Below, piece by piece: positions 1 through 6,878 of a DNA stretch of 10,229 nt. How positions within the stretch are numbered: position 1 is the first letter of the stretch; the number at the start of each line of letters is the position of its first letter. The notes under the pieces were generated by a model. That model saw only the letters and a list, made by a program, of their open reading frames with translations, was not told where the DNA came from and ran no database searches. The stretch comes from Asterionellopsis glacialis. Its lineage: Eukaryota; Bacillariophyta; Plagiogrammaphyceae; Rhaphoneidales; Asterionellopsidaceae. The stretch is taken from the NCBI GenBank assembly GCA_014885115.2, contig WKLE02001924.1, forward strand, positions 1 through 10,229. Reading direction: 5' to 3'. Both the position numbers and the translations under genes were made by a program.

Positions 1-2
1 AA

Positions 3-200
3 CACGACTGGAAAGTAGGAGATAAAGCCCTACTAGAAAATGATAAGTCCAACCCGCATAAATATGAGCAACCACGCAATGGACCATTCATCATTCGTCA
101 AGTACACTGTAACAGTACCATGACTATTCAACGGGGACCAGTACTAGACAGACTCAATATTCATCGCGTAAAACCTTACCATGCTGCCGCTGCCGCATAA
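3..200 (+). CDS. pol: Integrase C-terminal end of a gypsy-type pol polyprotein (partial)
   Basis: The frame beginning at base 3 is open for 65 codons to TAA at 198-200 and is truncated on the left by the window edge. It reads HDWKVGDKALLEND, then a GPF segment, then IQRGPVLDRLNIHRVKPYH and a run of five alanines. The VGDK..LL opening, the NGPF motif and the LNIHRVKPY ending fit the GPY/F module that closes many Ty3/gypsy integrases. In the family this module lies after the DDE core and helps multimerisation and target contact. No stop or frameshift is visible, and arginines still use CGN codons, in contrast to the decayed family B copies. No chromodomain follows. Whether the missing upstream part is intact cannot be seen. 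Confidence 0.8.
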   Translation, partial: HDWKVGDKALLENDKSNPHKYEQPRNGPFIIRQVHCNSTMTIQRGPVLDRLNIHRVKPYHAAAAA

Positions 201-538
201 CAGTCCTAAAGCACTAGGTTGCTGGACATGGAGGCTAGTGCAGTAGGCGAGTAGCGAGACTCGCGCGATATGTCAATTTGCCTGACATGGAGCGTTCCAA
301 TTGGCTGGCTCAGGGAGTTCGGTTCACATGTTAAAACTGAACTCCATTTGAAACCGAACTCTAAGTAGATCCGCCGTAGGATCCCGTACTGCTTTTGGGT
401 CACAAAGACAAATCGGTGAATTGTTGAGTATTTTTATTTAAGTTCTAAAAAAGCTCATAATTTATTCACTCCAATAACCTCTACTTCATTTTTCAATTAT
501 TTTCTATCACTTTTCAATTTTGTTGTCAGCATAGTGCA
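201..538 (+). repeat. Probable LTR of family A
   Basis: This segment follows the integrase stop and ends with AGCATAGTGCA, which resembles the GGCATAGGGCA end of the family B LTRs. It also shares the AGCTCATAATTT block (about 453-464) found in every family B LTR. The right end is fixed by the start of family B integrase homology at 539. The left end is not resolved: TG at 220 or 224 are candidates, so part of 201-223 may be untranslated sequence. It holds inverted repeats (314-361 and 247-264), and no AATAAA is visible. Only one copy is in the window, so it cannot be confirmed as a terminal repeat here. Confidence 0.55.
314..361. repeat. Inverted repeat inside the family A LTR
   Basis: GAGTTCGGTT at 315-324 pairs perfectly with AACCGAACTC at 352-361, with a 27-nt loop. 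A third copy, AACTGAACTCC at 335-345, pairs 10 of 11 with 314-324, so two alternative hairpins are possible. A smaller hairpin GCGAG/CTCGC lies at 247-251 and 260-264. Such structures in an LTR can be transcription-factor sites or RNA folds. No function is claimed. Confidence 0.6.
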
Positions 539-689
539 GGACTGTCCTTGCACGGGTCCTCATGAAGTGCTTCAAGTTGTTACTAATGGTACTGTATGCA
601 TCTGTAGAGGCGTAATAGAAGAGACGGTATATATCTGTTGTGTGACATCGTACTACAAACGCATGTGGGACAGCTTGGGAAGCAAATGA
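539..689 (+). pseudogene. pol: Integrase C-terminal remnant of E0
   Basis: In the frame of 525 the sequence reads DCPCTGPHEVLQVV, then GVIEETVYICCVTSYYKRM, and ends in LGSK before TGA at 687-689. It aligns in order with the C-terminal GPY/F-like segment of the E1 copy at 8757-8906, the E2 copy at 7375-7506 and the minus-strand E3 copy near 3779-3930. The usual basic pair before the final YY (R-R in related elements) reads C-C, consistent with CGT to TGT changes. The TGA stop is formed by the first bases of the adjoining LTR. All upstream integrase is missing from the window, so it is non-functional. Confidence 0.8.
677..686 (+). promoter_or_regulatory. Candidate polypurine tract of E0
   Basis: GGGAAGCAAA sits immediately 5' of the LTR start TGAAG. 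In LTR retrotransposons a purine tract at this place primes plus-strand DNA synthesis. Equivalent tracts occupy the same position in E2 (7494-7503) and E1 (8894-8903); the E3 version at 3779-3790 on the minus strand is eroded. The run is short and contains one pyrimidine, so this is a positional call. Confidence 0.5.
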
Positions 690-924
690 AGTACTCTCCC
701 TGTAGAACACTCTTGAGGATGACTTTTGGGCAAGCAGACGGACTCACAGAAAATTACCATTCGCTAATATTTCCTGAATTCTTACTACTTACTAGATTGC
801 CGGATATTCTCCAGATTAAACTAAGCTCATAATTTTCATCACCAATTAAAAGTCTTCTTTTCTTTTTTGTGTTCATTGTCTTATTGTTGTGTTGTGCCGT
901 GGTCAACATAGGCGGCATAGGGCA
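687..924 (+). repeat. Family B LTR L1 (3' LTR of E0)
   Basis: This 238-bp copy starts TGAAGTACTCTCCC and ends GGCATAGGGCA, with canonical TG...CA termini. Homology to the six other copies covers the whole length. The polyadenylation motif seen elsewhere as AATAAA reads AATTAAA here. The left neighbour is integrase and the right neighbour is unrelated to the gag leader, so it is a 3' LTR. Confidence 0.85.
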
Positions 925-980
925 TTTATCAATGTCATTGAAGTGTATACAATAACACAACAGAAAATAAAAGATACAGG
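925..980 (+). pseudogene. pol: pol fragment of E1, left of the E2 insertion
   Basis: These 56 bases match, with scattered changes, the minus-strand pol of E3 at 5558-5614, which encodes the stretch between RNase H and the integrase zinc finger (ELINVMEGYPITQQEIEETA in E3). The reading frame of 925 is open and continues in frame at 7750 if 981-7749 is removed, giving ...KDTG then FPIF. It is therefore the left shore of the E2 insertion, with E0's LTR on its other side. It is too short to be recognised without the internal comparison, but the order and the phase both agree. Confidence 0.75.
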
Positions 981-1226
981 TGAAGTACACTCCCTGTAGG
1001 ACACTCTGGAGGATGGATGATTGATACTGGGACAAGCAGACAGACTCACAGAAAATTACCATTTACTAAAATTTCTTGAATCTTTACTTCTTACTAGATT
1101 GCCGGATCTTCTCCAGATTAAACTAAGCTCATAATTTTGATCACCAAATAAAAGTCTTCTTTTCTGTTGTGTGTTCATTGTCTGATTGTTGTGTTGAGCT
1201 GCCATTGACACCAGGGACATAGAGCA
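981..1226 (+). repeat. Family B LTR L2 (5' LTR of E2)
   Basis: It starts TGAAGTACACTCCC and ends ACATAGAGCA. It is followed by the leader and gag, as expected of a 5' LTR. The AATAAA motif is intact at 1147-1152. The conserved AGCTCATAATTTT block precedes it. The promoter cannot be mapped from sequence alone. Confidence 0.88.
1147..1152 (+). promoter_or_regulatory. AATAAA polyadenylation signal in LTR L2
   Basis: The hexamer lies within the CACCAAATAAAAG block conserved among the LTRs. It is also intact in L7 (9896-9901) and, on the minus strand, in L3 and L4. It is mutated in L1, L5 and L6. Its presence supports a eukaryotic polymerase II transcript ending in the LTR. Confidence 0.6.
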
Positions 1227-2206
1227 TAGTAACATTAGGCCCTCTTTCAGAGGATTTTAACTTGCAAACATGCCTCCAGTGTGTTTCAGAAAAAAAGCTC
1301 AGGAGTTGAGTCAACAGCAGACTCTGCTTAATAAACCTGTAATTCTCTTTGTAAATCAAAGAAGGAGAGGTCAAAGTCAAAAGACGACGACAAAGATTCC
1401 TACAAGACTATCGAGGTTAAAATTAATACCTCTGATGAAGGCTCTGACTCAGAAACAATTGAGAAAATAGTTAAGCAATTTTAGGATGGATCTGCTGAAG
1501 AGTGGATCCAGTGGAGCATTGAATTTGCTGAGTTGGAGAGAGATTACCCTCTCACCAAAGCCTCATCCAATAATTCCATGGCCCTTGCCCTTTTGAAGGG
1601 TAAAGCAAGGCAGCTGTTCCAATCAGCAAATGCCAATTGCCAGAGCAAAAATGCCAGCCTCAAGCAGCCAGCCCAAAAAGATCTTTGACAGGTCTTTGAA
1701 CTGGTACTGAACAATGTAGGTGAGAATTTTTTCTCATCTAGGCATGGGCAAGGCACCAGAAGAACTACCTTTGCTATCACCTAGCAATGACCAACAACTT
1801 TACATTGCAAGAGTTCATTGTGAGGCTTTGCCAGTTGTACGAATATTTCCCATATTTTCCGATGGATCACAATGGTAAAACAATTTGAAAATTCAACAAT
1901 GACAAACTAGTGCACATCTTAGATTGGGCGAAACCACTTAAGTGGCAATAATCCCTACTTGTTAGCAACCTCAACCCTCATGATCTCTCATGGGAAGATA
2001 CCGTGGATTACTTTGAGAAGTTATTGGTATGCAATAATATAGATCGTGAACTCTCTAAGTCAGAAAAACCTAAGAAGACCAACAAGAATTGCAAATGGAA
2101 AAGAATTCTGATTGCAATAACAATGGAAGCAACAACAAGTACCAGCACACTCATAAGTGGTGTAGCAACTGCCATATAAACAACCATAAGTTGAAAAAGA
2201 ATTATT
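1227..2206 (+). pseudogene. gag: gag of E2, broken
   Basis: Gag forms the nucleocapsid shell. The coding trace runs through several frames. From 1270 it contains KKAQELSQQQTLLN. In another frame (phase of 1482) it gives DSYKTIEVKIN, SAEEWIQW, PLTKASSN and QVFELVLNNVGE, with stops TAG 1482-1484 and TGA 1686-1688. From about 1775 it gives LAMTNNFTLQEFIVRL and NDKLVHILDWAKPLKWQ. From 2089 it ends with a zinc-knuckle-like stretch, WCSNCHINNH (about 2158-2187), where the expected last Cys is missing. The order matches the minus-strand gag of E3. The ATG seen 5 bases after the LTR in E3 and E4 is changed to ACA here. At least three frameshifts and several stops make it non-functional. Confidence 0.8.
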
Positions 2207-2441
2207 CGGGCAAATCCAAGGTAAACGCAATGTTTAGTTTGCTCAAAGTATTTCTTCCTCCAGTATCGAACCTAGTTTGTACTTTACCCAACATAGTAAA
2301 ACTAAACGTAAAAAATAGTAGTGAAAAATTTACCAATTACTTTAAATTTACTTCCTACACTGAATCATACCTTTTCCCCAATGTATAACAATCATACAAC
2401 ATGCTGAACAGTCAGCAGAAAGTAAAAAAGAAGAAAAAACA
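2207..2441 (+). other. Unassigned interval between gag and polymerase in E2
   Basis: The zinc-knuckle frame stays open to 2388 (ending ESYLFPNV), but its A/T-rich translation matches nothing I recognise. A retropepsin should lie here in a complete gypsy element; no DTG/DSG active-site motif is visible in any frame I read. The protease is probably deleted or beyond recognition. Confidence 0.4.
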
Positions 2442-3440
2442 GTCAGACTTGAAATGGAAGATGACGCGGAACCATATCATACCATGCCATTTCAAGTACC
2501 ACGTTCCTTAGAAGGGACTTCTAAATAGAAAACTAATAGGCTAGAATCAATAGGTGTGATTGATCTAAGTATGGGATACTATCACATTCCATTAGATAAG
2601 AAATCACAGGAACTGTGCACTACAATTCTACCATGGGGCAAATACAGGTATAAACGCCTACCCATGGGTATTAAGAACAGCCCTGATATCTTTCAGAAAA
2701 TCATGAATGATATACTAGGCGACTTAGACTTTGCAGGAGCATATACAGACGATGTTTTAATCACGTGAAGTGCAATCAAAGACCTCATCAGCAAAGTTGA
2801 TGCGTTACTAAGCTGCCTATCAGAAGCTGGTTTTGTGGTCAACTTTAACAAATCCCATTTTACTAGTATGATCCAGATTGAATATCTAGGCTACTGGCTA
2901 ACTTGTAATGGTATCCAACCACAGCATAAGAAAGTGGAAGCGATACAACGTTTAGAGCCTCCTAAGACTTAACGCCAATTAAGGAAATTCTTAGGCATGA
3001 TTAGCTACTATTGCAATATGTGGCAAAGATGAAGTCACATCCTAGCCCCACTCACGGCCATGGTATCAAACAAGGTCAAATTTGTATGGGATGACACCTG
3101 TTAGAAAGCCTTTGATAAAATAAAAGAAGTCATTAGTAGAGAAATAGTATTAGCTTTCCCGGACTTTGAGAAAGAATTCCATATATATACTGACGCATGC
3201 AACTATAAAATAGGTGTGGTTATCATGCAAGATGATATGCCCCTTGCGTTCTGTAGTAGAAAACTTGAAGATGTTCAGAAGAAATATACTACTGGCAAAA
3301 AAGAACTACTGTTCATAGTAGAGACACTTAAGGAATTTAAAAACATACTATGGGGTCAAAAGCTAATAGTACACACGGACCATAAAAACATACTGTATGA
3401 CAAAATGGCTAGCAAACGAGTATGCAGATGGCGTACCATG
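2442..3440 (+). pseudogene. pol: Reverse transcriptase and RNase H of E2, broken
   Basis: One frame (phase of 2442) runs through the whole segment with five stops (TAG 2526, TGA 2766, TAA 2970, TGA 3030, TAG 3102) and no frameshift. It opens with an EPYHTMPFQVPRSLE segment. Then a deletion removes the finger region, and palm motif A follows as IDLSMGYYHI (2559-2588), then LPWGKYRYKRLPMGIKNSPD and the catalytic box YTDD (2742-2753; YIDD or YVDD is commoner). The connection contains LGYW and RQLRKFLGMISYY. RNase H follows, with Asp in IYTDAC (3192), Glu in KKELL (3303) and Asp in HTDHKN (3378). The tail with the fourth acidic residue is deleted, and at about 3441 the frame passes directly into integrase. 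The enzyme copied element RNA to DNA; this copy cannot. Confidence 0.88.
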
Positions 3441-3532
3441 CTAGATATAGACCTAATTGGAAAATACACAATCAAGTCTGATTCAGGCACACAAACATTA
3501 CAATGTCTTACCTGACACCGTAATAGTAGCAT
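3441..3532 (+). pseudogene. pol: Integrase core of E2, left part
   Basis: Right after RNase H WRTML, the frame reads DIDLIGKYTIKSDSGTQTLQ and CLT, with the first catalytic Asp at 3450-3452. The corresponding E1 sequence begins at 8132. The zinc finger that should precede it is missing. A second deletion near 3511 removes the PATGLFKIKALKDKTA equivalent (about 65 bases), so that CTGACACCGTAATAG follows at once. The gene is then interrupted at 3532 by the E3 LTR and resumes at 6874. The RNase H/integrase junction lies in a short shared ATATAGAC-like sequence, suggesting a microhomology deletion. Confidence 0.8.
3528..3532 (+). repeat. Left target site duplication of E3 (AGCAT)
   Basis: AGCAT lies directly 5' of the E3 LTR end at 3533 and is repeated at 6874-6878. 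Uninterrupted integrase copies carry it once (for example near 8269-8273), within the same context of GTAATAG before and TCCACTCTGCATG after. Confidence 0.9.
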
Positions 3533-3778
3533 TTCCCTATGCCACTAGTGTGGACAACAGCACAACACATCAATCAGACAATCAACACACAAAAGAAAGG
3601 AAGACTTTTATTTGGTAATGAAAACTATGAGTTTAGTTTAATCTGGAGAATGTCTGGCAATCTAGTAAGTAGTATAAATCAGGAAATTTTTACTAAATGG
3701 TAATTTCTTGTGAGACCTCCTGCTTGCCCATGCACCAATTTTCCATCCTCAAGAGTGTCCTACAGGGAGTGTATTTCA
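3533..3778 (-). repeat. Family B LTR L3 (3' LTR of E3)
   Basis: It is 246 bp long on the minus strand. It starts (at 3778) TGAAATACACTCCC. Its end at 3533 reads AA instead of CA, so one terminal base has changed. AATAAA is intact on the minus strand (TTTATT near 3607). It adjoins the pol C-terminus of E3 at 3779. Confidence 0.87.
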
Positions 3779-4730
3779 AGCACTTCCAAAGCTATCCTGC
3801 ATGCGTTTGTAGTACGGTGTCACATGACAAATGTTAACCCTTTCCTCTATAATGACTCTAGGGATGTTCACAGTACCGTTTGTAAACACTTGAAGCACTT
3901 CATGAGGACCCGTGCAAGGACAGTCCATGTTAGGTACAATTCCTGTCTTCTCCAATGTAAAGAGGTCACCTACACAGTAAACGTGGTGTTGCCAGTTATG
4001 GTTTTCACGTTGGTTGTTTTTTTAATAAACATCTGTTTCTTGTTTTTAATATGAGCCCAGTTGGCTTGGATCAAAAACTAGTTATCCGGGCGTGGCTTCT
4101 AATGTAGTTTGATAAGTACTGCGTATAGCCCATGCTATGGATCTGAGTATGTTATCGCACAGTTCATTATCTCCTATAGTAGGTGGATTGGCAGATTGGC
4201 TTATGTCAAGTGCAAGTAACAAGTTACCGATTACTTAATGCACATGCTCTATGATACCATTGTATGTTTTTGTCGGCTTTTATCCATGTCTTTTCGAAGA
4301 TGCCCTTGAACTCTGAAAAGTTGTCTTATCCTATGTACCTTGTTCGTGGATACCAGCATAACAATGCAGAGTGGAATGCTTCTATTACGGTGTCAGCTGT
4401 TTTGTCTTTAAATGCCTTGATTTTGAACCAGCCTGTTGCAGGATATGTCATGGTAACACATTGTAGGGTTGGTGTACCTGAATCGGACTTGATTGTGTAT
4501 TTTCTAATTAGGTCTATATGTACTCTCTCCCATTGTAAGCTTTCAGCCTCTTTAGGGGGTAAGTGTCTGTATTTCTTAAGTTGCTTTTTACAGAGCTAAC
4601 ATTGTTTACAGGTTTTACAGAAGTTGTGTATGTGCTTTCTTAGTCTAGGCCAAGTAAAGTGTTGCCATATGGTTGCTTCTGTATGAGTTTCACCTGGGCG
4701 TGCTAGGTATTCATAATACCACACTACAAT
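3779..4730 (-). pseudogene. pol: Integrase copy R3 of E3 (zinc finger to C-terminus), broken
   Basis: Read from 4730 downward: WYYEYLARPGETHTEATIW (zinc-finger region, its two His replaced by Tyr and Arg), FCKTCKQC, LPPKEAES, HIDLIRKYTIKSDSG with the first catalytic Asp, PATGWFKIKAF and DTVIEAFHSA. There are then frameshifts and stops through the remaining core. A C-terminus follows with the GPHEVLQVFTNGTV equivalent, ending in YYKRMQDSFGSA before TGA formed with the LTR. A deletion removes much of the segment between the second Asp and the Glu. The first 67 bases (4664-4730) are identical to E1 7919-7985. It retains the CGA codon (4344-4346 on plus as TCG) that is TGA in three other copies. 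Confidence 0.8.
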
Positions 4731-4799
4731 GGTTACTTCTGTACAAGTTTCACCTGGGTGCATTAGGTACTAATGATACCAAGCTACGATGCATTGTTG
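4729..4799 (-). pseudogene. Short extra copy of the integrase zinc-finger start (R2b)
   Basis: About 70 bases on the minus strand repeat the zinc-finger beginning (QQCIVAWYH, a stop, then YLMHPGETCTEVTI). They are squeezed between the end of copy R2 and the start of R3. Plus-strand GTTTCACCTGGG occurs twice in quick succession (near 4687 and 4747). It belongs to the chain of partial integrase duplications in E3 and has no separate function. Confidence 0.7.
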
Positions 4800-5691
4800 A
4801 TCTGCTATAGTAGGTGGATTGGGCGAATCGCTTATGTCAAGTGCAAGTAATGAGTTACTGATTACTTGATGCATGCACTCTATGATACCATTTGATTTGG
4901 GATTATATGTGGTTGTTGGCTTCTTTCTTAGACCAAAGTTTTTCCATGTCTTCTCCAAGATTACCTTGAACTTTGAGCTTTTGTTATCTCCTATGTACCT
5001 TGTTCATGGATATTGGCATAACCATGCAGAGTGGAATGCTTCTATTATGGTGCCAGCTGTTTTGTTTTAAGTGCCTTGGTTTCAAACCAGCCTGTGGCAG
5101 GATATACCATGGTAAGAAATTGTAGTGTTTGTGTGCCTGAATCAGACTTGATTGTGTATTTTCTAATTAGGTCTATATGATCTCTCTCCCATTGTGAGCT
5201 TTCAGCCTCTTTAGGGGGTAAGTGTCCGTATTTCTTATGTTGCTTTTTACAGGGCAGACATTGTTTGCATTTTTAACAGAAGTTCTGTACGTGCTTTCTT
5301 AGTCTAGGCCAAGTAAAGTGTTGCCATATGGTTACTTCTGTACAAGTTTTACCTGGGTGCATTAGGTACTGATGATATCAAGCTACGATGTGTTGTTGAA
5401 CTTTCTCTGGTATGTATATTTTTCCTTCAGAGTATATGAGTGGTTTGCCTTTGACTTCTATAGTTGTGAATGTACCATGTTTGGCGCTGTGCATTAGTTT
5501 CCTAATCATTCTATCTATTTGTTGGTGTAGTTTAATTAATTGCGAGAATATCGGAAAGGCTGTTTCTTCAATTTCCTGTTGTGTTATTGGATATCCTTCC
5601 ATGACATTGATAAGTTCTGGAACTTCATCATTGGCCCATCTTGTATCTAATAGTGAAAGTGCGTCAGGAATGATGTTGTGTTCACCAGCAT
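4800..5691 (-). pseudogene. pol: RNase H tail plus integrase copy R2 of E3, broken
   Basis: From 5691 downward, the minus strand reads AGEHNIIPDALSLLDTRW, which corresponds to the RNase H tail (NVVADALSRL type). Next come ELINVMEGYPITQQEIEETA, FPIFSQLIKLHQQ, FTTIEVKGKPLIYSEGKIYI, a zinc finger YHQYLMHPGK with a stop in FC-stop-KCKQC, LPPKEAESSQWE and HIDLIRKY. After frameshifts come KTWKNFGLRKKPTTTYNPKS and NGIIECMHQ with the catalytic Glu (frame ending at 4770). It stops at PPTIAD, where R2b begins, so the C-terminal domain is absent. This is the only place in the window where the RNase H tail and the linker before the zinc finger are preserved. Confidence 0.82.
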
Positions 5692-5943
5692 CCTCTTTAG
5701 GGGGTAAGTATCCGTATTTCTTATGTTGCTTTTTACAGGGCTTACATTGTTTGCATTTTTAACAGAAGTTCTGTAAGTGCTTTCTTAGTCTAGGCCAAGT
5801 AAAGTGTTGCCATATGGTTGCTTCTGTACGAGTTTCACCTGGGTGTCCTAAGCACTCATGATACCAAGCTATAATGTGTTGTTGAAGTTTCTCCAGTATG
5901 TATGTTTTTCACTTGGAGTGTATGAGCATTTTGCCTTTGACTT
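5692..5943 (-). pseudogene. pol: Integrase zinc-finger copy R1 of E3, fused to gag
   Basis: Minus strand from 5943: KGK, LEKLQQH, WYHECLGHPGETRTEATIW (HHCC finger histidines intact), HFTWPRLRKHLQNFC, a stop, KCKQCKPCKKQHKKYGYLPP. It then jumps at 5692/5691 to the RNase H tail of R2. It is about 90% identical by eye to 5207-5457 and shares its TAA stop, so it is a duplicate of that stretch (spacing about 485 bases). The gag/R1 junction near 5943 lies in a shared AAG, and the open frame across it reads the integrase in the wrong phase. Confidence 0.78.
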
Positions 5944-6636
5944 AAAATGTCAACAAGTTTGTCATTGTCGAATTTTTGAATTTGTTTACCATTGTGATCC
6001 AGTGGAAAATTTGGCAAATATTCATTCAACTGGCAAAGCCTTGCAACAAACTCTCTCAACGTGAAGTTGTTGGTCATCGCTAAGTGATAGCAACGGTAGT
6101 TTTTCTGGCGCCTTGCCGCATGCCTAGACAAGAAAATGATTTTTGCCTACCTCATTCAGTACCAGTTCAAAGACCTGTTCAGGATCTTTTTGGGCTGGTT
6201 TCTTGAGGCTTGCATTTTTGCTCTGGCGATTGGCATTTGCTGCTTGAAACAGCTGTCTTGCTCTACACTTCAAAGGGGTGAGGGCCATGGAGGTATTGGA
6301 TGAGGCTTTGGTGAGGGGATAATGCCTCTCAACCTCAGCAAACTCGACCCTCCACTGGATCCACTCTTCAGCAGATCAATCCTCAAATTGTTTGACTCTC
6401 TTCTCAATTGTTTCCAAGTCAGAGCCTTCATCAAAGGGATCAATTCAAACCTCGATGGTCTTGTAGGAATCTTTGTCATTGTCTTTCAACTTTAACCTCT
6501 CCTTTTCCATTTTAGTGAAGGGAATTGCAGGAGGATTCAGCAGTGTTTGCTGTTGGCTTAACTCCTGAGCTTTCTCCTGAAAGTCATTGGAGGAGTAAAT
6601 TTGAAAGTTAAAATCCTCTGAATGAGGGAGTAACAT
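5944..6636 (-). pseudogene. gag: gag of E3, broken
   Basis: It begins with ATG at 6634-6636, only five bases after the LTR end, and reads MLLPHSEDFNFQIYSSNDFQ then EKAQELSQQQTLLNPPAIP to TGA 6445-6447. The same phase continues with IDPFDEGSDLETIEKRVKQF, a second TGA, SAEEWIQWRVEFAEVERHYP, MALTPLKCRARQLFQAANAN and DPEQVFELVLNEVG. After a frameshift near 6131 it reads ARRQKNYRCYHLAMTNNFTL, REFVARLCQLNEYLPNF and DNDKLVDIL, where the polymerase region is deleted and integrase R1 follows. It is the better-preserved gag of the window, but it lacks its C-terminal third including the zinc knuckle. Confidence 0.82.
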
Positions 6637-6641
6637 TACTA

Positions 6642-6873
6642 TGCCCTATGCTGCTAGTGTCAAGGGCAGCACAAAACAACAATCAGACAATGAACATACA
6701 AAGGAAAGCAGACTTTTATTTGGTGATGAAACTTATGAGCTTAGTTTAATCTAGAGAATATCCGGCAATCTAGTAAGTAGTAAGAATCAGGAAATTTAAT
6801 TTCTTGTGAGTCTGTCTGGTTGCCCACGCATCAATAATCCGTCCTCAAGAGTGTCCTAAGGGAGTGTACTTCA
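6642..6873 (-). repeat. Family B LTR L4 (5' LTR of E3)
   Basis: It is 232 bp long on the minus strand. It starts TGAAGTACACTCCC (at 6873) and ends GCATAGGGCA at 6642, then TAGTA and the gag ATG. Compared with L3 it lacks about 14 bases (the TTACCATTTAGTAA region) and has many substitutions. AATAAA is intact on the minus strand near 6717-6722. Confidence 0.87.
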
Positions 6874-6878
6874 AGCAT
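6874..6878 (+). repeat. Right target site duplication of E3 (AGCAT)
   Basis: AGCAT directly follows the E3 LTR end at 6873 and equals 3528-3532. The integrase sequence TCCACTCTGCATG follows without loss. Confidence 0.9.

Larger units (their letters stand above)
1..538 (+). mobile_element. Family A Ty3/gypsy-like element, 3' end only
   Basis: This is the right-hand end of an LTR retrotransposon that enters from outside the window. It consists of an open integrase C-terminus (3-200) followed by an LTR-like segment that ends in TGCA at 538. The next base, 539, starts a family B integrase remnant in mid-gene, which is what an insertion of family A into a family B element would leave. Unlike everything to its right, this block is rich in CpG and its coding part has no lesion, so it is probably the youngest component. 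The 5' part and the partner target duplication lie outside the window. Confidence 0.65.
539..924 (+). mobile_element. E0: 3' end of a family B element
   Basis: This consists of an integrase C-terminus (539-686) directly followed by a complete family B LTR (687-924). The left side is cut by the family A LTR end at 538. The right LTR end (CA at 923-924) abuts 925, which is the interior of another family B pol gene (E1). E0 therefore looks like an insertion into E1 whose 5' half, and the family A element inside it, extend beyond the left edge. Confidence 0.65.
3533..6873 (-). mobile_element. E3: family B element inserted in E2 integrase, minus strand
   Basis: This 3341-bp element is read on the minus strand: 5' LTR 6642-6873, gag 5944-6636, then three partial integrase regions, then 3' LTR 3533-3778. 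It is flanked by the perfect 5-bp duplication AGCAT, and the E2 integrase gene is split precisely at this point, so this is a clean integrase-mediated insertion. It has no reverse transcriptase or RNase H core, so it was either mobilised in trans or lost them later. Its LTRs differ at many positions and by a 14-base gap, so it is old. Confidence 0.88.

Noticed and set aside
201..300. Possible tRNA or small RNA gene in the GC-rich part after the family A stop codon
   Set aside because: Short stems exist (247-264), but no cloverleaf, anticodon arm or TTCGA-type T-loop could be assembled.
2207..2388. Protease domain expected between gag and reverse transcriptase
   Set aside because: No DTG or DSG motif with hydrophobic surroundings was found in the readable frames, so no protease is called.
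3779..3783. AGCAC next to LTR L3 as the partner of AGCAT, which would make L3 a solo LTR
   Set aside because: AGCACTTCC is the reverse complement of the E3 pol end and belongs to the element. The true partner is the perfect AGCAT at 6874-6878.
4548..5905. Regularly spaced repeats suggesting a CRISPR or satellite array
   Set aside because: The repeated blocks are about 200 bases, translate as integrase zinc-finger regions and have unequal spacing, so they are coding duplications.
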